NCBI GenBank assembly: GCA_029567325.1
Contig: JAKQLF010000310.1
Coordinates: 1-32,565, forward strand
Reading direction: 5' to 3'
Source: Bacteroidota bacterium
Lineage (GTDB): Bacteria; Bacteroidota; Bacteroidia; Chitinophagales; Saprospiraceae
Length of the DNA: 32,565 nt
Position numbers and translations under genes: made by a program
Notes under the pieces: model-generated
Database searches by the model: none
The model's input: the letters and a program-made list of their open reading frames with translations, nothing else
Told to the model about the DNA's origin: nothing
Shown: in pieces, positions 1 to 8,049 of the stretch
How the letters are laid out: each line of letters begins with the position of its first letter
Position numbering within the stretch: the first letter of the stretch is position 1

Positions 1-24
1 AATTTCAAGAGCAGCCCCTTTTTT

Positions 25-62
25 CTAGTCTTGCATCACCGTACAGACTAGTGCAGTTTTTT
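25..62 (+). terminator. Possible intrinsic terminator
   Basis: CTAGTCT at 25-31 pairs with AGACTAG at 45-51 (7 bp, 13-base loop). A T-rich stretch at 57-62 follows after a 5-base gap. The gap and modest stem make this uncertain. It could end a gene lying upstream of the window. Confidence 0.3.
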
Positions 63-133
63 CCTTCCATCATTTTTTATTACAAATATATAAATTATTC
101 ATAATATATATTTAGATGTGTCCTAACCTCAGG

Positions 134-147
134 CCACGAGCCACGAG
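134..147. repeat. Two tandem CCACGAG heptamers
   Basis: Two perfect tandem copies of CCACGAG. The same heptamer forms a longer array at 19999-20040, so the same word has appeared in two gaps nearly 20 kb apart. Confidence 0.6.
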
Positions 148-276
148 CCTCTTTACATATTTTATAACACCCGAACTTTCAACCCTGTAAATGTACGGGC
201 GGAAAGCTTTCTACCCCTTCTTTTCTTATGCAGCCACAAGGCTTTAAGTCTCTTCGTATATTGCAATACCCGACTT

Positions 277-424
277 TCCACTTTATGAAATTTCCACTTT
301 GTACAGACGAAGGGCCCTGCGTCTCTGCATTTATGAACTTGTCAAACTTTATGAACTCTCCACTTTATGAACTTTATGAACTTTTCACTTTATGAACTTT
401 ACAAACTTTCCACTTTATGAACTT
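277..424. repeat. Degenerate TTTATGAA tandem repeat cluster
   Basis: The octamer TTTATGAA occurs seven times in about 150 bases, usually within a longer ACTTTATGAACTT context. Spacing varies: two copies abut with a 9-base period, others are separated by short degenerate spacers such as TTTCC. There are no conserved repeat/spacer lengths, so it is not a CRISPR array. It lies entirely in non-coding DNA. Confidence 0.7.
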
Positions 425-684
425 AAAAATGGGTTAAAATAATTCAAGTAGTAAACTGTTGTAGAAAAACAGATGTTTAATAGATTTGCAACATATGTAA
501 AAGTAAGTTTCTGCCCTTTTTGATTTAATTATTTCTTAAATCAAGACAAAACCTGCAAACTAGCTGCCAAAATTGCACAAAAAGTATAGCTGGCACAATT
601 TTGTTGGTATAAAAGAGAGAAATGAATAACACATATGAATTATAATTTATTAATATTGCTTTCATAATAACACATTTACCACGA

Positions 685-3228
685 ATGGACAGAAAATTTT
701 CACCAGAAGTAAAGAAGATCATAAAGCAAAGTAGAGAACAAGCTTTGAAGCAAGGGAAATCATCCATTGGCACTGAGCATTTCCTACTAAGCATTCTTGA
801 TGAGAAGGAAAGTTTGACCAGTAAGGTATTGGACTCTCTTCAAATTGATAAAGATGGTATCAAGGAACGAGTATTGCAACTAGAGACCAGCAATGTCATT
901 GCTGAAGAAAAATACAATTTGGACAGTATTCCGCTAAATAAGCATGCTGAGAAAGTACTCAAGGTTACTTTTTTGGAGGCTAAAGTTTATAAAAATGAAG
1001 AGGTTCACTCTGAGCACCTCATGTTGTCGATTTTGAAACACAAAGACAACACTTCAGATATCTTAAATCATGAATTTGATTTGGATTATGAATCTTTCAG
1101 ATCTGAACTCGAATACATCAAACAAGAATTGGAAGGAAGCGTTGACGAATTTTTTGATCAAGCACCATCTGATTCTGAATCACCGATGGATGATGATATG
1201 GGAGATTCTTTTTCGACCTCACGCAAACAAAATACCAAGTCTAGAACTCCGGTTTTAGATAATTTTGGTAGGGATGTGACCAGACTGGGAGAAGAAGGAA
1301 AACTCGACCCAATCATAGGAAGAGAAGTAGAAATTGAGCGTGTTTCTCAGATCTTATCTAGAAGAAAAAAGAACAATCCAATTCTTATTGGAGAACCTGG
1401 TGTTGGTAAAACAGCCATCGTAGAAGGTCTTGCATTGAGAATTCTGCAAAAGAAAGTTTCACGTACCTTATTCAACAAAAGGGTAGTGATGCTTGACCTT
1501 GCAGCGCTTGTAGCTGGAACAAAATACCGTGGTCAGTTTGAAGAAAGGATGAAGGCAATCATGAATGAGCTTGAAAAAGCAAAGGATGTGATTTTATTCA
1601 TTGATGAAATTCATACGATAGTTGGTGCAGGAGGAGCAACTGGGTCGCTAGATGCAAGCAACATTTTCAAACCTGCTTTGGCTAGAGGAGAATTACAATG
1701 TATTGGTGCATCTACCTTGGATGAGTACAGACAATACATCGAGAAAGATGGTGCATTGGACAGAAGGTTTCAAAAAGTAATGGTTGAACCACCATCTGTT
1801 GAAGAAACCATTCATATACTGCACAATATCAAAACCAAATACGAAGAGTTTCACAATGTTGATTACAGCGATGCAGCAGTCGAAGCATGTGTGAAACTAA
1901 GTGAAAGATACATTACAGACAGATTTTTGCCAGACAAAGCAATCGATGTAATGGATGAAGTTGGAGCGAGAACGCACCTTAAAAACATCCACGTTCCAAA
2001 ATATATTGAAGATTTGGAAACCCAAATCGAAGATGTAAAGGAAAAGAAAAACCTGGCAGTAAAAAATCAGCAATATGAAAAGGCCGCTGACCTCAGGGAC
2101 AATGAGTCCAAATTGTTGAGACGATTAGAACAGGCCAAAGAAGAGTGGGAAGAGGAGTCTAAAACTAAAAGATATCCTGTCGGAGAAGAAGAGATTGCTG
2201 AAGTTGTTTCCATGATGACTGGAATTCCTGTCATGAAGGTGGCCCAAAGTGAAAGCAAAAAATTGGTGACCATGTCTGATGACATACAAGCTTCAATCAT
2301 TGGACAAGACGATGCAATCATCAAAATTTCTAAAGCAATTCAAAGAAACAGGGTTGGTCTAAAAGATCCATCAAAACCGATAGGTTCATTTATTTTCCTT
2401 GGTCCTACAGGAGTTGGAAAAACTCAGTTGGCCAAGTCACTTGCTAAATACCTCTTTGAAACGGAAGATTCACTGGTGCGTATGGACATGAGTGAATACA
2501 TGGAGAAATTTTCTATCAGCAGATTGATAGGAGCGCCTCCGGGTTATGTTGGATATGAAGAAGGGGGTCAATTGACAGAGAAGATCAGAAGAAAACCATA
2601 TTCTGTTATTCTTTTGGATGAAATAGAAAAAGCACACCCTGATGTATTCAACATTCTTTTACAAGTATTGGATGACGGTCAATTGACTGATGGTTTGGGT
2701 AGAAAAGTGGACTTCAAAAATACCATCATCATCATGACGTCAAACATTGGTGTGAGACAGCTCAAAGATTTTGGAATGGGTGTAGGTTTCAACACATCTG
2801 CAAGACAAGATAATAGCGAGGAACACAGCAAGTCTGTTATCCAGAATGCGTTGAAAAAGACTTTCTCACCAGAATTTTTGAATAGAATTGACGACGTTAT
2901 CATTTTCAATAGCTTGGATAGAGCAGATATCTTTAAAATCATTGACATCTCGTTGGCAGATTTGTATAAAAGATTGCATGGTCTAAACCTCAATATTGAG
3001 TTGACACAAGAAGCGAAGGAGTTTGTCGCGGACAAAGGTTATGATCCTCAATTTGGAGCAAGACCACTCAACAGAGCTATTCAAAAATACATAGAAGATC
3101 CATTGGCAGAATTCATCCTCAGCAATAATCCTCAAGATGGTGCAAAATTGGTTGCTAAACTCAATAAAGAGGAGGAGCGATTAGAAATTTCATCAATTGA
3201 AAATCAGATAGAGGAAGACGTCAAATAA
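685..3228 (+). CDS. clpC: ClpC-type AAA+ chaperone, ATP-binding subunit of Clp protease
   Basis: Hexameric cytoplasmic unfoldase that, with ClpP, degrades misfolded and regulatory proteins. The 847-residue product has the full Hsp100 class I layout. It has an N-terminal Clp-N double repeat (about 1-150, beginning with the FSPEVKKII helix). The first AAA+ module has Walker A GEPGVGKT at 236-243 and Walker B DE at 307-308. A short UVR-like helical segment lies around 453-487 (QQYEKAADLRD). The second AAA+ module has Walker A GPTGVGKT at 573-580 and Walker B DE at 645-646, followed by the C-terminal D2-small domain. The short middle domain with a UVR motif, instead of the long ClpB coiled coil, favours ClpC over ClpB. 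The ATG start agrees with the family N-terminus. The family usually carries an LGF-like ClpP-contact loop; I did not assign it with confidence. infC follows after 41 bases with its own promoter-like box. Confidence 0.95.
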   Translation: MDRKFSPEVKKIIKQSREQALKQGKSSIGTEHFLLSILDEKESLTSKVLDSLQIDKDGIKERVLQLETSNVIAEEKYNLDSIPLNKHAEKVLKVTFLEAKVYKNEEVHSEHLMLSILKHKDNTSDILNHEFDLDYESFRSELEYIKQELEGSVDEFFDQAPSDSESPMDDDMGDSFSTSRKQNTKSRTPVLDNFGRDVTRLGEEGKLDPIIGREVEIERVSQILSRRKKNNPILIGEPGVGKTAIVEGLALRILQKKVSRTLFNKRVVMLDLAALVAGTKYRGQFEERMKAIMNELEKAKDVILFIDEIHTIVGAGGATGSLDASNIFKPALARGELQCIGASTLDEYRQYIEKDGALDRRFQKVMVEPPSVEETIHILHNIKTKYEEFHNVDYSDAAVEACVKLSERYITDRFLPDKAIDVMDEVGARTHLKNIHVPKYIEDLETQIEDVKEKKNLAVKNQQYEKAADLRDNESKLLRRLEQAKEEWEEESKTKRYPVGEEEIAEVVSMMTGIPVMKVAQSESKKLVTMSDDIQASIIGQDDAIIKISKAIQRNRVGLKDPSKPIGSFIFLGPTGVGKTQLAKSLAKYLFETEDSLVRMDMSEYMEKFSISRLIGAPPGYVGYEEGGQLTEKIRRKPYSVILLDEIEKAHPDVFNILLQVLDDGQLTDGLGRKVDFKNTIIIMTSNIGVRQLKDFGMGVGFNTSARQDNSEEHSKSVIQNALKKTFSPEFLNRIDDVIIFNSLDRADIFKIIDISLADLYKRLHGLNLNIELTQEAKEFVADKGYDPQFGARPLNRAIQKYIEDPLAEFILSNNPQDGAKLVAKLNKEEERLEISSIENQIEEDVK

Positions 3229-3233
3229 TCTAT

Positions 3234-3241
3234 TATATTTG
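3234..3241 (+). promoter_or_regulatory. Bacteroidota -7 promoter box before infC
   Basis: TATATTTG matches the TAnnTTTG consensus and begins 5 bases after the clpC stop, 28 bases before the infC start. No TTG -33 box is seen at 17-23 bases upstream, so this is a partial match. It suggests infC can be transcribed independently of clpC. Confidence 0.5.
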
Positions 3242-3269
3242 CCTTCATTATTAATTTAAAAACGAGCAT

Positions 3270-3833
3270 TTGAGTAAATTCATTCAAGAAAAAGCAGAGC
3301 ACCGCCTTAATCAGCAAATCAGAGTACCGAAAATAAGATTGGTTGGTGACAATTTTGAAGAGATTAGTGCCATCGCAGGCAGACCCCTGGAATCAGGAGT
3401 TTTTTACACCAATCAAGTTTTGGGTTGGGCAGAAGATTTAGAGTTGGATTTAGTAGAAATAAGTCCGACAGCAGATCCTCCTGTTTGTAAAATCATCGAC
3501 TACAAAAAGTTCGTTTACGACAAGAAAAAGAAGGAAAAGGAGATCAAGTCTAAAGCTCAGAAGACGGTTGTCAAAGAGATCAGGTTTGGTCCTAATACAG
3601 ACGATCATGATTTTGAATTTAAAACAAACCATGCCAAAAAGTTTCTGGAAGAAGGCGCAAAAGTGAAAGCTTATGTGCAATTCAGAGGTAGGGCAATTGT
3701 GTTTAAAGACAGAGGAGAATTGATATTACTGAAATTTTTGAAAGAACTGGAAGAGTTGGGAGCTGCTGAAGAGTTGCCAAAATTGGAAGGAAAAAGGATG
3801 ATTGTAATAGTATCGCCAAAGAAAAAGAAGTAG
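3270..3833 (+). CDS. infC: Translation initiation factor IF-3
   Basis: IF-3 binds the 30S subunit, prevents premature 50S joining and checks start codon and initiator tRNA pairing. The 187-residue product has the usual two-domain structure. The N-terminal domain carries RLNQQIRVPKIRLVGDN near residues 12-28. A Lys-rich linker (YDKKKKEKEIKSKAQK) follows, then a C-terminal domain starting at VVKEIRFGPNTDDHDFEFK and ending in SPKKKK. No ATG precedes the conserved region. TTG at 3270 is chosen; an in-frame ATT at 3282 is an alternative, notable because infC in several bacteria uses rare start codons for autoregulation. The common partners rpmI and rplT are absent downstream; a terminator follows instead. 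The identification is secure; the exact start is less so. Confidence 0.95.
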   Translation: MSKFIQEKAEHRLNQQIRVPKIRLVGDNFEEISAIAGRPLESGVFYTNQVLGWAEDLELDLVEISPTADPPVCKIIDYKKFVYDKKKKEKEIKSKAQKTVVKEIRFGPNTDDHDFEFKTNHAKKFLEEGAKVKAYVQFRGRAIVFKDRGELILLKFLKELEELGAAEELPKLEGKRMIVIVSPKKKK

Positions 3834-3853
3834 TATTAAAATACATAACAAAA

Positions 3854-3880
3854 GAAAAGGGGACTAAGGTCCCTTTTTTT
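3854..3880 (+). terminator. Intrinsic terminator after infC
   Basis: GGGAC pairs with GTCCC around a TAAG loop, extended by A-T pairs (AAAAG with TTTT), and the 3' arm runs into seven T residues ending at 3880. It lies about 20 bases after the infC stop and closes the clpC-infC unit. Confidence 0.85.
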
Positions 3881-4203
3881 GTGCCCAACCACGAACGATG
3901 TTCCTTTTCCTGAAAGACAGACGAACCTATGAAGTCACTTATAATAAATCTGATGGACGCATGAGATCGAAGCAATATTTTTTTGTAAATTAGTGCTTTG
4001 CATATTCATTCTATAAGCAATATGGAGCAATATTTTCTGCTCTTTAAGTTATCAATTCCCACTCAACACTAAATTACATGTATAATTGCATGTTGTTTAT
4101 GAAAAAACATATTATACATTTGAATTATGTATGATGTATTATATTATATTTGAGCAAAATTAGGTGTGAACCAAAAATTTTAAACCTTAATGTAATTGAA
4201 GAA
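3881..4203. other. Intergenic region between infC terminator and ompA-like gene
   Basis: No coding sequence is recognisable. Small inverted repeats occur (ACATG/CATGT at about 4076-4093; GAGCA/TGCTC near 4025-4046). The 3' half holds two tandem promoter matches for the ompA-like gene. L35 and L20 genes, expected after infC in many bacteria, are not here. Confidence 0.6.
4093..4152 (+). promoter_or_regulatory. Two tandem Bacteroidota-type promoters for the ompA-like gene
   Basis: Promoter 1: TTG at 4093-4095, 19-base spacer, TACATTTG at 4115-4122. Promoter 2: TTTG at 4119-4122, 22-base spacer, TATATTTG at 4145-4152. Both fit the TTG-N17-23-TAnnTTTG pattern. The -7 box of the first doubles as the -33 box of the second. 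The expected transcript from promoter 2 begins about 45 bases before the ATG at 4204, which also argues against a TTG start at 4150 inside the box. Confidence 0.6.
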
Positions 4204-5661
4204 ATGAAGAAATTCTCCGTTATACTACTCCTTATTATCGTGCCATTTGTCATGAATGCACAAGACACCATCAAGAAAAATGGAATTTCATTTAAAGCAT
4301 TGGTGATGGATTATCAGTCTCAAAATGGAGGAGACATTTCTGCTATTAAAGATTATCACCATGGTTTTGAAATTGGATACCACCGTTTGATCAATGATAA
4401 TTTTTCACTCAACATTCCATTTAAATTTGGGAATGTGAATAAAGGTAGCAAAGATACGCTGGATGGTCTACGCGAACAGGTTTATGGTCTGGACTTACAG
4501 GGACAATACAGTTTTAAAAAACCTATGGAACAAATCAATCCATACGCTTTATTGGGTGTAGGCGTTGTTTCATTGGGATCTGATGGGATAGATGTACAGG
4601 TTCCGGTGGGATTAGGGGTTAGCATTAGAGTTGCTCCGGGAGGATTTATCAATCTGCAGGCAGAATACCGACAATCATTCATTAAAGAAAGAAGTAATTT
4701 ACATTATGGATTGGGATTCAAATTTTTCCCGGGCCAAATGGCTCCTCCAAAATCAGAAGAAAAAGAAGTAGAAAAAGACAGCGATGGTGATGGTATTACC
4801 GATAAACTAGATTTATGTCCAGATATTGCTGGGTTAAAATTATATAATGGTTGTCCTGATACAGACGGTGATGGCATTCCAGATTATCAAGATAAATGTC
4901 CAAAAGTTGCAGGTACGAAGGCATTGATGGGATGCCCTGATAGCGATGGAGATGGCATTTCAGACAATGAAGATGAGTGCCCAACCATGGCTGGAACCAA
5001 GGAAAATAAAGGTTGCCCTGAAAAAGTGAAGGACACTGATGGTGATGGTGTGAATGACGATGTGGATAAGTGCCCAGATCAAGCAGGAACTGCAGCAAAC
5101 AATGGATGCCCGGAAGTAAAGGTAAACCTTGACAGAGATGGTGATGGAGTTTTGGATAAGGATGATAGATGTCCGGATGCACCAGGACCTAAGGCTTACA
5201 ATGGTTGTCCAGATACGGATGGTGATGGATTGGATGATAGCATTGACAGATGTCCTAAAACTCCAGGAACTGTGGCTGCTAATGGATGCCCTGAAATTAC
5301 TAAAGAGGATAAGAAAACGCTTGATGTAGCCATGAGGGCTGTGCAATTTGATACAGGAAAAAATACACTCAAATCAGAGTCCTATACGATACTAAGACAA
5401 ATTGTAAGCATCATGAACAGATATCCTGATTACAATCTGGTAATCAGTGGTCACACAGATAATGTTGGTAGTGCAATAGCCAATCAAGATTTATCAGAGA
5501 GAAGGGCTAGAGCATGTTTGGATTACCTTGCTGGTCAAGGAGTTCAAAAATCCAGATTATCCTCTGTTGGTTATGGAGAATCTAGACCAGTTTCTAGTAA
5601 TGATTCTGAGCCAGGAAGAACACTCAACAGAAGGGTAGAGTTTACCATGTTACCGCGATAA
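4204..5661 (+). CDS. OmpA-family outer membrane protein with thrombospondin type 3 repeats
   Basis: Probable outer-membrane protein that anchors the membrane to peptidoglycan. The start is ATG 4204, because it begins a clear signal peptide (MKKFSVILLLIIVPFVMNAQ). The open frame extends upstream to a TTG at 4150, but that lies in a promoter box. The mature part has a predicted beta-barrel-like N-terminal domain (about 20-180) and a short acidic linker. Six Ca-binding thrombospondin type 3 repeats follow (about 192-375), of the form DxDGDGxxDxxDxCP with a trailing GCP. A C-terminal OmpA domain (about 385-485) carries SGHTDNVG, NQDLSERRA and the final NRRVEF, the expected peptidoglycan-binding elements. 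Product is 485 residues. The repeat DNA generates long meaningless open frames in other frames. HAD genes follow after 22 bases and may be cotranscribed. Confidence 0.92.
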   Translation: MKKFSVILLLIIVPFVMNAQDTIKKNGISFKALVMDYQSQNGGDISAIKDYHHGFEIGYHRLINDNFSLNIPFKFGNVNKGSKDTLDGLREQVYGLDLQGQYSFKKPMEQINPYALLGVGVVSLGSDGIDVQVPVGLGVSIRVAPGGFINLQAEYRQSFIKERSNLHYGLGFKFFPGQMAPPKSEEKEVEKDSDGDGITDKLDLCPDIAGLKLYNGCPDTDGDGIPDYQDKCPKVAGTKALMGCPDSDGDGISDNEDECPTMAGTKENKGCPEKVKDTDGDGVNDDVDKCPDQAGTAANNGCPEVKVNLDRDGDGVLDKDDRCPDAPGPKAYNGCPDTDGDGLDDSIDRCPKTPGTVAANGCPEITKEDKKTLDVAMRAVQFDTGKNTLKSESYTILRQIVSIMNRYPDYNLVISGHTDNVGSAIANQDLSERRARACLDYLAGQGVQKSRLSSVGYGESRPVSSNDSEPGRTLNRRVEFTMLPR

Positions 5662-5683
5662 TTTATTAGTTTAAAAACAAGAT

Positions 5684-6337
5684 ATGTCAAACTTGTATAG
5701 GGGAATCATCTTTGATATGGATGGTACTCTGGTAGATAGTGAAAATTTGCACATCGCAGCTTGGTTGCAAATGTTCAGGGATAACAATATTCCCATATAC
5801 GAACATGACATTGAGGATTATATCGGTGTATCTGATGTTTTGATTTGTGAAGACATTGCAAGTAGATTTCCTACAATGAAAGATGCAAAAACTTTACTCG
5901 ATGAGAAGCGTCATTATTTTAGAACTTCGGCTCAATCAATGGTCAAATTGATTCCAGGTGTAAATGATGGTTTGCAAAGACTTCGCCACATACCAAAGGC
6001 AGTAGCTACGATGAGTAGTAGGTATGAAGCTGATAGATCATTGGAGTTCACAGGTATCAGACAATTTTTTGAAGGTGTGGTCACTGCGGACGATGTGAAA
6101 ATTCATAAACCAGATCCAGAGTGTTATCTCAATGCGTGCAAAATAATCAATCTGGAACCCAATTATTGTATAGGAATTGAAGATTCAGTATCGGGTATTT
6201 CTTCATCCAAAAGTGCAGGACTCTTTACCATTGGTGTTGCAAATACAGTGAGTTTTGATCGCTTGAGTCATGCAGACATCGTTTTTAACAACACCATAGA
6301 AGTCATGGATTATTTGGCAGGAGTATTTAAGCTTTGA
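5684..6337 (+). CDS. HAD-superfamily hydrolase, beta-phosphoglucomutase/phosphatase-like
   Basis: Cytoplasmic 217-residue HAD subfamily I enzyme, acting on a small phosphorylated metabolite (sugar phosphate most likely). Motif I is FDMDGTLVDSE with nucleophile D11 and acid D13. A helical cap follows (about 18-85). Motif II is in the ATMSSRYEADRS segment, motif III is the Lys of IHKPDPECY, and motif IV is GIEDSVSGI. The VDSE after motif I and the KPDPE signature match phosphatases and phosphohexomutases of the PgmB/YcjU/Gph group. The substrate cannot be read from sequence. It sits between the ompA-like gene and a second HAD gene, which begins one base after its stop. Confidence 0.88.
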   Translation: MSNLYRGIIFDMDGTLVDSENLHIAAWLQMFRDNNIPIYEHDIEDYIGVSDVLICEDIASRFPTMKDAKTLLDEKRHYFRTSAQSMVKLIPGVNDGLQRLRHIPKAVATMSSRYEADRSLEFTGIRQFFEGVVTADDVKIHKPDPECYLNACKIINLEPNYCIGIEDSVSGISSSKSAGLFTIGVANTVSFDRLSHADIVFNNTIEVMDYLAGVFKL

Positions 6338-6338
6338 A

Positions 6339-6914
6339 ATGAGTGACCGAAGTCATTTTATTTATGAAGTTGATGAGTCTTGGTCCTTATTTTTGGATAG
6401 GGATGGAGTAATAAATGAAAGAAAAGTTGGCGGCTACGTACAATCGATCAATGAATTTGAAATATTGCCTGGTGTCTTGGAGGCACTTTTTCATTTTGAT
6501 GGTATTTTTCAAAAAATATTTGTTGTGACCAATCAGCAAGGAATTGGGAAAGGTATCATGAGCCATGAAGACTTGGCTTTGATTCATGAATATTTTCTGC
6601 ACGAAGTTGCCAATGCAAGAGGAAGAATCGATGATATTTACTACAGTCCAGATTTATCTCACATGGCTTCCTTAACCCGAAAACCTCAAATAGGAATGGC
6701 TTTGCAGGCCTGTGAAGATTACAAAACAGTAGACCTTTCTAAATCCATCATGGTTGGCGATAGTCTAAGTGATATGCAATTTGGACGTAATGCAGGTATG
6801 TATAATGTATTAGCCGGTAAGAAAAAGGATGAAGTTCAGCCAGAATTATATGACCTACGTGTAGAAGACCTGATGGGTTTTTCCGTACTTTTGCAGCGTG
6901 CATTATCCAAGTAG
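6339..6914 (+). CDS. HAD-IIIA phosphatase, GmhB/histidinol-phosphatase-like
   Basis: 191-residue HAD hydrolase related to D-glycero-manno-heptose 1,7-bisphosphate 7-phosphatase (GmhB), an enzyme of the ADP-heptose branch of LPS core synthesis. Visible motifs are LDRDGVINE (nucleophile D20, acid D22), VVTNQQGIGKG (motif II), RKPQIGMALQA (Lys/Arg motif III) and MVGDSLSDMQFG (motif IV). In classical GmhB the loop before motif III is zinc-binding with several Cys and a CPH start. Here it reads YYSPDLSHMASLTRKP and has no Cys, so a zinc site is unlikely. The start ATG lies one base after the stop of the preceding HAD gene, and queE follows after 6 bases, so the three genes form a tight cluster. 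A heptose or another sugar bisphosphate substrate is inference. Confidence 0.8.
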   Translation: MSDRSHFIYEVDESWSLFLDRDGVINERKVGGYVQSINEFEILPGVLEALFHFDGIFQKIFVVTNQQGIGKGIMSHEDLALIHEYFLHEVANARGRIDDIYYSPDLSHMASLTRKPQIGMALQACEDYKTVDLSKSIMVGDSLSDMQFGRNAGMYNVLAGKKKDEVQPELYDLRVEDLMGFSVLLQRALSK

Positions 6915-6920
6915 GATTTT

Positions 6921-7574
6921 TTGCAGCAATCAGAACATTTGCAATTGAAGAACTACAAAGTCAAAGAAATTTATTATACCCTGCAAGGAGAGGGACATTA
7001 TACAGGCAGAGCTGCAGTATTTTGCAGATTTGCCGGATGTAATTTATGGAGTGGTCTTGAAAAAGATCGAGAAAATGCCATTTGCAAATTTTGCGACACA
7101 GATTTTTGGGGTACAGATGGTGTCAATGGCGGTAAATTTTCTGCAATTGAACTAGCTACCAAAGTAAGAGGTCTTTTTCCTTCTGATGTCAACCCTCTGG
7201 TAGTTTGTACAGGTGGTGAACCAGCTTTGCAACTGGATGAAGAATTAATAAATGTTTTTCATCAATTAGGTCTTGAAATTGCCATAGAAACAAATGGTAC
7301 TGTTGAATTGGCTGATGGTATCGATTGGATTTGTGTAAGTCCGAAATCCAATACCAATATTTTGGTCACTAAAGGTAATGAATTAAAATTGGTTTATCCT
7401 CAAGTTGAAAACCACCCTAATCAATTCCAACGCCTTGATTTTCAGCACTTTTATTTGCAGCCTTTAGATAACTTATACAGAGCCCAGAACACAAAAGCGT
7501 GTATTGATTTTTGCATGGAAAATCCCTTATGGAAACTCAGTGTGCAAACCCATAAAGATATTGGCATTGCTTGA
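6921..7574 (+). CDS. queE: 7-carboxy-7-deazaguanine synthase (radical SAM)
   Basis: QueE converts 6-carboxytetrahydropterin to 7-carboxy-7-deazaguanine, a step towards queuosine in tRNA, using a [4Fe-4S] cluster and SAM. The 217-residue product starts with VKEIYYTLQGEGHYTGRAAVF, typical of QueE. It has the modified cluster motif C40-x14-C55-x2-C58 rather than CxxxCxxC; this long spacing is known in a subgroup of QueE. VCTGGEPALQLD is the SAM-binding GGE motif, and ETNGT and KLSVQTHKDIGI are characteristic later segments. No ATG lies upstream of the conserved region and an in-frame stop sits at 6912-6914. The start is therefore TTG 6921, or one of the TTG codons at 6939 or 6945. queC, queD and queF are not in the window. 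Confidence 0.92.
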   Translation: MQQSEHLQLKNYKVKEIYYTLQGEGHYTGRAAVFCRFAGCNLWSGLEKDRENAICKFCDTDFWGTDGVNGGKFSAIELATKVRGLFPSDVNPLVVCTGGEPALQLDEELINVFHQLGLEIAIETNGTVELADGIDWICVSPKSNTNILVTKGNELKLVYPQVENHPNQFQRLDFQHFYLQPLDNLYRAQNTKACIDFCMENPLWKLSVQTHKDIGIA

Positions 7575-7579
7575 TTTAA

Positions 7580-8017
7580 CTATCGCAACCTATCCATTGA
7601 CTTGACTAACTTATCGTCCTTACCAATGTAAAAATAGGATAGGATTCCAAATATGATAGGAATAACTAAAATATACAATCCAGCTTGATCATGGATTTCG
7701 GAGAAATCTGGCACAGCAGTCCTTTCATTGTAAATGAGTAAAAAAGCGACCAAAGGCAAAAATATGGCACAAATCACAGTGAATATGCTGAGTTTTTGCT
7801 GTAATGGACGGTTCCTAAACATAAAAATTGCAGCAAGGCTTACTAATGCTCCTACTAATGTCAAGCCAACTAAAACTGGGCTATCTTGAACTTCATAAAC
7901 TTGGTCTGAAAGCAGATATGGAATGGGTTTTGTGCTGGTTGCCAAATCTGTAAAAAATTGACCTATAAAACCAGAACTAGATAAAAGCAAAAATATGGAT
8001 TGAATTCTTTGTATCAT
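7580..8017 (-). CDS. DUF4293 family integral membrane protein
   Basis: 145-residue protein with four predicted membrane helices (about 5-25, 48-68, 74-98 and 112-130) and short loops. The N-terminus MIQRIQSIFLLL resembles the DUF4293 family of Bacteroidota, whose function I do not know. It runs convergently with queE, the stops being 5 bases apart with no hairpin between them. A good promoter match lies about 30 bases upstream on the same strand. The C-terminal tail (KDDKLVKSMDRLR) is basic and probably cytoplasmic. Confidence 0.75.
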   Translation of the reverse strand: MIQRIQSIFLLLSSSGFIGQFFTDLATSTKPIPYLLSDQVYEVQDSPVLVGLTLVGALVSLAAIFMFRNRPLQQKLSIFTVICAIFLPLVAFLLIYNERTAVPDFSEIHDQAGLYILVIPIIFGILSYFYIGKDDKLVKSMDRLR

Positions 8018-8049
8018 TTTATGTGATTTTCTTTATCTGAAATTGACAG

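Larger units (their letters stand above)
1..684. other. Intergenic region before clpC, with short repeats
   Basis: No convincing coding sequence is visible here; an open frame on the minus strand at 525-794 only overlaps the clpC start. The stretch is strongly AT-rich. It holds a possible hairpin terminator at 25-62, two copies of the heptamer CCACGAG at 134-147, and a cluster of TTTATGAA-containing repeats at 277-424. A weak promoter-like box TAATATTG at 651-658 differs at one position from the Bacteroidota -7 consensus TAnnTTTG and lies 26 bases before the clpC start. The region probably separates clpC from a gene lying outside the window. Confidence 0.6.

Noticed and set aside
277-424. CRISPR array
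   Set aside because: Repeat units are only 8-9 bases, spacing is irregular, there are no unique spacers of constant length, and no cas genes lie in the window. The same applies to 17576-17624, 17720-17759 and 19999-20040.
525-794. 89-codon minus-strand frame overlapping the clpC start
   Set aside because: It runs antisense into the conserved clpC N-terminus and through AT-rich spacer; the product is hydrophobic low-complexity without family likeness.
3834-4150. rpmI or rplT after infC
   Set aside because: No frame in this stretch shows the Lys/Arg-rich L35 or L20 sequences; only a terminator and promoter elements are seen.
4796-5346. Two long open frames on the minus strand (4796-5182 and 4960-5346) inside the ompA-like gene
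   Set aside because: They are antisense to the thrombospondin type 3 repeats; the periodic GAT/GGT codons keep other frames open. The translations are low-complexity His/Pro/Ile-rich with no domain.
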